Below are positions 14,723 to 17,400 of a DNA stretch of 17,400 nucleotides, piece by piece. Both the position numbers and the translations under genes were made by a program. The notes below the pieces were generated by a model. That model saw only the letters and a list, made by a program, of their open reading frames with translations, was not told the DNA's origin and did not search any database. This DNA comes from JARRQJ01 sp037381915 (GTDB lineage Bacteria; Pseudomonadota; Gammaproteobacteria; DRLM01), in assembly GCA_037381915.1 (NCBI GenBank), contig JARRQJ010000072.1, forward strand, positions 1-17,400, written 5' to 3'. Each line of letters begins with the position of its first letter. Within the stretch, counting starts at the first letter, position 1.

Positions 14723-15557
14723 GATGCTGTTGTGCAGCGATCTCGACCGAACCCTGCTGCCCAATGGCCCGCAACACGAGTCACCTCAGGCACGCAATCT
14801 GCTGCGTGGCCTGGCCGAGCGCCCCGAGGTTACCCTGGTCTATGTGAGTGGGCGCCATGAACAACTTTTGTTGGACGCCATCGATGAATTTGAAATACCC
14901 GTACCGGATTATGCCATTGGTGACGTCGGCACGACTATTTATCAAATCGACGACGGTCGATGGATCCCCTGGGATGAGTGGTCTAAAGAAATCGCAACCG
15001 ACTGGAACGGACGTGAACATGATGAGCTGGCGGCCCTGTTTGAGGATATGCACGGCCTGCAACTGCAGGAGGACGAGAAACAGAATACCTACAAGTTGAG
15101 CTATTATGCCGCGGAAGACGAAGATTCTAAGCGGCTGACGGATATTATGCGGCAGCGCCTGCAAGAGCTCGATGTTCGCGCCAGCCTGATCTGGAGCGTG
15201 GATGAGGCCTTACACCGCGGTCTGCTCGATGTCCTGCCCGCGTGTGCAACCAAATATCATGCAATCCGTTTCCTGATGAAACGCAAAGGATTTTCTGATC
15301 AACACACCGTGTTCGCGGGGGACAGCGGCAATGACCTCCCGGTCCTAACGAGCGGCATGCAGGCGGTGCTGGTACGCAACGCTATTGATGAGGTGCGACG
15401 CGAGGCGGTGCGGGCCGTACGTGCCAAGGGTTGTGAGCATCGCTTATACCTGGCGCGCGGCGGCTTTCTCGGCATGAACGGCAACTACAGTGCCGGCGTG
15501 CTTGAGGGGGTCGCACATTTCCTGCCGCAGGTTGAAGCTTGGCTGTCGGCAATGTAA
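14712..15557 (+). CDS. HAD-IIB hydrolase, sucrose-6-phosphate phosphatase-like
   Basis: A 281-residue HAD phosphatase of subclass IIB with the S6PP signature. Motif I is CSDLDRTLL (D10 nucleophile, D12 acid/base), motif II VYVSGRH (S46), and IGDVGTTIY at 69-77 is typical of sucrose phosphatases. The motif III Lys is in CATKYHAIRFLM (K181), and motif IV is FAGDSGNDLPVL (D204, D208). The C-terminal GGFLGMNGNYSAGVLEGVAH resembles SPP-type ends. It should release Pi from sucrose-6-phosphate or a related sugar phosphate in the last step of disaccharide synthesis; mannosylfructose- or glucosylglycerate-phosphate are alternatives. ATG 14712 overlaps the end of the glycosidase gene by 11 bases; ATG 14724, directly after its TGA, is an alternative. 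Either way translation looks coupled. No sucrose-phosphate synthase gene is in the window. Confidence 0.85.
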   Translation: MATEMLLCSDLDRTLLPNGPQHESPQARNLLRGLAERPEVTLVYVSGRHEQLLLDAIDEFEIPVPDYAIGDVGTTIYQIDDGRWIPWDEWSKEIATDWNGREHDELAALFEDMHGLQLQEDEKQNTYKLSYYAAEDEDSKRLTDIMRQRLQELDVRASLIWSVDEALHRGLLDVLPACATKYHAIRFLMKRKGFSDQHTVFAGDSGNDLPVLTSGMQAVLVRNAIDEVRREAVRAVRAKGCEHRLYLARGGFLGMNGNYSAGVLEGVAHFLPQVEAWLSAM

Positions 15558-16131
15558 CGCTTCTCGGCGCGCCAGAGGATTAATTACACGATGTGCAGCG
15601 GTTGCGAAAACGAAAACGAGTACATTACGGATGACAGCCGCGACAACCAAAGGGGCTAAAGGGGAAAGATTGGGTTCTCCGTTTCTACGGACGGCCAGAT
15701 AGGGGTTTGCTCAATCTGTTCGATTTGGCCGCGTTTGCGCCATTTCTGGTTTACACCCTTTGATACTGATGCATCTGCCGCTGTATCCATTGAACCGTGC
15801 TGCAGAAGCAATAGGCCGGATATCCATTTCAAGATGCGTCGAAATTGGGGTTCGAGTGCGGTTAACGAGGGCGCTTCCAACTGAGCGTCTCGATGACGAA
15901 GTTGCTTTCGGGCGGCACTGAGCCGCTGGCACGCTAGATATAGGAGGCTTTGCGTGCCCGCGGCTTGACGGGGGGCACGCAAAAGCAGGGTGAACAGCTA
16001 CCCGCTCGTGGCGTAGAAAGTGGCAAGCGCGGAAATTATTGAAATCATGCCATCAAAAGCCGACGAACGACTGGTATTCCTGCTAGGCTGAATAAACTTT
16101 CACCCCGGCATTGTTAAAGGAATGGTAATAC
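15558..16131. other. Spacer without a convincing gene
   Basis: About 570 bases. The minus-strand ORF 15656-15982 (108 codons) has no recognisable domain, and its start lies inside a hairpin. A near-palindrome at GGCGCGCC follows the phosphatase stop, without a T run. The right end carries AAAGGA (16116-16121), the ribosome site of the glycosylase gene. Confidence 0.5.
15949..15983. repeat. Inverted repeat with 11-bp perfect arms
   Basis: TTTGCGTGCCC (15949-15959) pairs with GGGCACGCAAA (15973-15983) around a 13-base loop. With one bulged A the stem extends by GC at both ends. No T run follows on either strand, so intrinsic termination is unlikely. It could be a regulatory site or an RNA hairpin about 150 bases before the glycosylase gene. 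Confidence 0.45.
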
Positions 16132-16767
16132 ATGAGTGCGACGATCGAAGGTCTCGACGGTAAACCGCGCTGCCGCTGGTGCGGCGCCGCGCCGGAGTTT
16201 CTCCAGTATCACGATGCCGAATGGGGTTTTCCGGTCGGGGACGATCAGCGCTTGTTCGAGAAATTGAGTCTGGAGGGCTTTCAGTCCGGTCTGAGCTGGC
16301 GCACCATTCTTGCTAAACGTGATAATTTCCGTGCCGCATTCCATGATTTTGATTTTGACCTGGTGGCGCAATTCAACCACCGCGACGTTAATCGTTTGCT
16401 CAAGGATGAAGGGATCGTCCGCCACCGCGGCAAGATCGAAGCGGTTATCAATAATGCGCGGTGTGCTCAGGAGTTGATCATGCGGGAAGGCTCGCTGGCG
16501 GCCTTCATCTGGCGTTACGAACCCGGCGTGACGCGGCTTGCAAAACCGCAGACCGTTTCGACTTCCGCAGAATCGCATGTCCTGTCAAAGGACTTGAAGA
16601 AGCAAGGCTGGAAATTCGTCGGCCCCACGACCGTATACGCCTTCATGCAGGCAATGGGGCTGATCAATGATCATGTGGATGGCTGCGTGATCAGGGCTGA
16701 AGTTGAGCGCGCCCGCAAGAATTTCAGGCGACCAACGGGCCAACAGGGTGAATCTCGATTGAAATGA
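16132..16767 (+). CDS. tag: DNA-3-methyladenine glycosylase I (TagI)
   Basis: A base-excision repair enzyme that removes 3-methyladenine from alkylated DNA. The 211 residues match the constitutive TagI family, which is usually about 190 long. The N-terminus is PRCRWCG (C14 as zinc ligand) and YHDAEWGFPVGDDQRLFEKL at 26-45 (H27). EGFQSGLSWRTILAKRDNFR at about 48-67 is a TagI signature (GLSWxTxLxKRxxFR). VGPTTVYAFMQAMGLINDHV near 163-182 is followed by DGC, giving the other zinc ligands (His and Cys of NDHVDGC). The C-terminus after the zinc site is slightly longer than usual. ATG 16132 follows AAAGGA by ten bases. Monocistronic, housekeeping, nothing odd. Confidence 0.95.
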   Translation: MSATIEGLDGKPRCRWCGAAPEFLQYHDAEWGFPVGDDQRLFEKLSLEGFQSGLSWRTILAKRDNFRAAFHDFDFDLVAQFNHRDVNRLLKDEGIVRHRGKIEAVINNARCAQELIMREGSLAAFIWRYEPGVTRLAKPQTVSTSAESHVLSKDLKKQGWKFVGPTTVYAFMQAMGLINDHVDGCVIRAEVERARKNFRRPTGQQGESRLK

Positions 16768-16781
16768 GATGGGATGGTTGG

Positions 16782-16801
16782 CTAAATCTGGCGCCGTTTA
16801 G
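16782..16801 (+). terminator. Weak terminator-like dyad after tag
   Basis: CTAAA (16782-16786) and TTTAG (16797-16801) flank a GGCGCC core, followed by TTTGTCCCCCTTT. The stem is imperfect and the T tract interrupted, 14 bases past the tag stop. Weak candidate only. Confidence 0.2.
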
Positions 16802-16946
16802 TTTGTCCCCCTTTAATCCGAGTAATTGCGAATAAGGCGCATTTGTTAGCGCTGCGTATTCTTTGGACTCGCCGAGAGAGTTCGCGTATTCTTCCTGTAT
16901 TCATACAAAAACACGCAGACAACCAGGCTCAACAAGGGGTTTAATA

Positions 16947-17400
16947 ATGCATCAGATGCGCAAGATTTTCGCGTTGATGAGTTTCGTTTTGGTCGCGGCT
17001 TCACTCACTGCCTGTGGAAGCGGCGGCAGCAGCTTCAGCGGCACATCGGCCTGGACTATGGTTGCCAGCAAAAGCGACTTTACCGTGGCCATCAAGACCG
17101 ACGGCACGCTGTGGGTGGCGGCGGGCGTCTATCACACCGTGGCCATCAAGACCGACGGCACGCTGTGGGCCTGGGGATATAACTACAATGGCCAGCTTGG
17201 CGACGGGACCAATACGGATAAGAAGGCGCCGGTGCAGATCGGGACCGACACCAACTGGGCCAGTGTGGCGGCGGGCTACTATTACACGGCCGCCATCAAG
17301 ACCGACGGCACGCTGTGGGCTTGGGGCTACAACTCCTACGGCCAGCTTGGTGACGGGACCAATGTGGACAAGAATGCGCCGGTGCAGATCGGTACGGCTG
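16947..17400 (+). CDS. RCC1-repeat lipoprotein (partial, runs off the window)
   Basis: The frame opens at ATG 16947 (AAGGGG seven bases upstream) and is still open at the window end (151 codons). A basic start MHQMRKIF, a hydrophobic core and the lipobox LTAC with Cys23, then GSGGSS, make a type II signal, so the mature protein is lipid-anchored. After it come RCC1/BNR-like units of about 50 residues: AIKTDGTLWAWGYNYNGQLG, DGTNTDKKAPVQIG, then NWASVAAGYYYTA, and again AIKTDGTLWAWGYNSYGQLG. These form blades of a beta-propeller that often binds proteins or ligands outside the cell. The first unit is truncated: AIKTDGTLW runs directly into VAAGVYHT, lacking the AWG...NWAS half. The frame stays open across it. 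Function beyond a surface or periplasmic propeller is unknown; more repeats are expected downstream. Confidence 0.9.
   Translation, partial: MHQMRKIFALMSFVLVAASLTACGSGGSSFSGTSAWTMVASKSDFTVAIKTDGTLWVAAGVYHTVAIKTDGTLWAWGYNYNGQLGDGTNTDKKAPVQIGTDTNWASVAAGYYYTAAIKTDGTLWAWGYNSYGQLGDGTNVDKNAPVQIGTA
17082..17320 (+). repeat. Direct DNA repeats inside the RCC1 gene
   Basis: A 34-base sequence beginning ACCGTGGCCATCAAG is identical at 17082-17115 and 17136-17169 (offset 54 bases). Its 29-base core GCCATCAAG...GTGGGC recurs at 17292-17320, 150 bases after the second copy. The 150-base period is one propeller blade; the 54-base offset marks a shortened unit. Confidence 0.85.

Noticed and set aside
14180..14764. 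Minus-strand ORF of 194 codons
   Set aside because: Antisense to the glycosidase/phosphatase overlap; no domain signature.
15656..15982. Minus-strand ORF of 108 codons
   Set aside because: No domain, start located in a hairpin and no ribosome site; likely chance in GC-rich DNA.
1..17400. CRISPR array, tRNA, rRNA, prophage or intact insertion sequence
   Set aside because: By eye I found no regularly spaced short repeats, no T-loop-like GGTTCGAATCC motif, no phage structural genes and no complete transposase.

Overview
The window looks like a chromosomal segment of a free-living proteobacterium, most likely a gammaproteobacterium. This rests on the protein families present (MarC, TagI, DAACS symporter, DUF3445, CHASE2-type Ser/Thr kinase, RCC1-repeat lipoprotein) and on moderately GC-rich codon use; no rRNA or other marker fixes the taxon. 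By my own sum only about 70% of the window is coding. Several stretches are decayed genes or long spacers.

Layout. 79-1026 (-): DUF3445 / heme-dependent oxidative N-demethylase-like protein. 1122-1388 (+): fossil of a REP-associated (Y1/HUH) tyrosine transposase. 1394-1921 (-): stand-alone cyclic-nucleotide-binding-domain protein. About 2271-3063 (-): badly decayed gene of unknown identity. 3154-6720 (-): a Ser/Thr phospho-signalling operon transcribed kinase > PP2C phosphatase > FHA protein, whose first gene, a CHASE2 sensor kinase, is broken into two ORFs by a frameshift inside the CHASE2 domain. 6721-7550: long spacer. 7551-8204 (+): MarC-family membrane protein. 8307-9482 (-): membrane sensor with HAMP and PAS but no output domain. 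9483-10210: spacer. 10211-11023 (-): ArsM-like SAM methyltransferase that lacks key arsenic-binding cysteines. 11495-12919 (-): DAACS dicarboxylate/amino-acid:cation symporter. 13370-15557 (+): two overlapping genes, a GH100-like (invertase-type) glycosidase starting at TTG and a sucrose-phosphate-phosphatase-like HAD hydrolase, with a perfect 9-bp stem palindrome in the leader. 16132-16767 (+): 3-methyladenine DNA glycosylase I. 16947-end (+): RCC1-repeat lipoprotein, cut by the window edge.

How genes work together. Kinase, phosphatase and FHA protein form a write/erase/read set for Thr phosphorylation, and the cyclic-nucleotide-binding protein lies just downstream on the same strand. The glycosidase and phosphatase look translationally coupled and point to sucrose (or a related glucoside used as compatible solute or reserve). 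The other genes look like independent units. I found no CRISPR array, tRNA, rRNA, intact insertion sequence or prophage. The best candidates for something new are the frameshifted CHASE2 kinase in an otherwise intact signalling operon, the invertase-like/SPP pair with its palindromic leader, the output-less HAMP-PAS receptor and the ArsM-like enzyme with missing cysteines.
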